Shown here: in pieces, positions 39,321 to 39,360 of the stretch
Numbering within the stretch: position 1 is the stretch's first letter
Layout of the letters: each line of letters begins with the position of its first letter
Assembly: GCF_039749495.1 (NCBI RefSeq)
Contig: NZ_JBDLLU010000015.1
Location: 1-39,360, forward strand
Reading direction: 5' to 3'
From: Dehalogenimonas sp. THU2
GTDB lineage: Bacteria > Chloroflexota > Dehalococcoidia > Dehalococcoidales > Dehalococcoidaceae
DNA length: 39,360 nt
Position numbers and translations under genes: made by a program
The notes under the pieces: generated by a model
What the model was told of the DNA's origin: nothing
What the model saw: the letters and a program-made list of their open reading frames with translations, nothing else
The model's database searches: none

Positions 39321-39360
39321 CTATACCCCTCTTTACATTACTATAACTTACTAAATAGTA
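39321..39360 (-). promoter_or_regulatory. Promoter and candidate operator of the BldC-like gene
   Basis: A TATAGT (39326-39321, minus strand) lies five bases before the ATG. Upstream are TTACTA words at 39338-39343 and 39348-39353 (10-bp period) and an inverted pair TACTAT/ATAGTA (39339-39344, 39355-39360). No clear -35 is seen; part may lie outside the window. Confidence 0.4.

Overview
The window is about 39 kb of chromosome from a moderately GC-rich bacterium. It most resembles a member of the Dehalococcoidia (Chloroflexota), perhaps Dehalogenimonas-like. Supporting this are an mraZ-rsmH-ftsA-ftsZ cluster with no peptidoglycan genes between its members, a type IV pilus locus of the kind seen in that group, an archaeal-type UPF0200 kinase, and many genes with little or no 5' leader. 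The taxonomic call is inference from gene content; no marker gene was searched.

Left part (1-10 kb). The left edge carries the 5' end of a probable IS256-type insertion sequence running off the window. It is followed by a small DUF454 membrane protein, a zinc-ribbon protein and a single-RRM RNA-binding protein. On the minus strand come a MarR repressor plus DHA2-type drug exporter operon with a perfect palindromic operator, a DegV fatty-acid-binding protein, a DEAD-box RNA helicase, and a membrane quality-control-like set (CvpA, zinc ribbon, LemA, M48 peptidase).

Middle (10-23.4 kb). This is housekeeping: a YkgJ-type cysteine cluster protein overlapping proC tail to tail, leuS, the RNase P RNA gene rnpB with its promoter and closing P1 helix, a short unknown gene, an unknown lipoprotein, a CtpA-like S41 protease, pheS-pheT, a secreted subtilisin and a small membrane protein.

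Right part (23.4-39.4 kb, nearly all minus strand). First a minimal division operon mraZ-rsmH-ftsA-ftsZ, with MraZ boxes at its promoter. Then a UPF0200 kinase plus dCMP deaminase pair. Then a type IV pilus region, in transcription order: BldC-like HTH, a NarL-type regulator whose receiver lacks the usual phospho-acceptor Asp, pilB, pilC, two prepilin-like minor pilins, a PilX-like protein, pilO-like, a pilM-pilN fusion and pilT. PilB carries two N-terminal Mrr-like nuclease-fold repeats that appear catalytically dead; this is the most unusual architecture in the window. No major pilin and no prepilin peptidase were found here.

Intergenic DNA holds several strong rho-independent hairpins, dispersed CTTCG/GCTCAG short repeats, and odd low-complexity word spacers (AAATCC-, AAATTCC- and TATAGTT-like). 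Promoter, operator and RNA-structure calls were made by eye.
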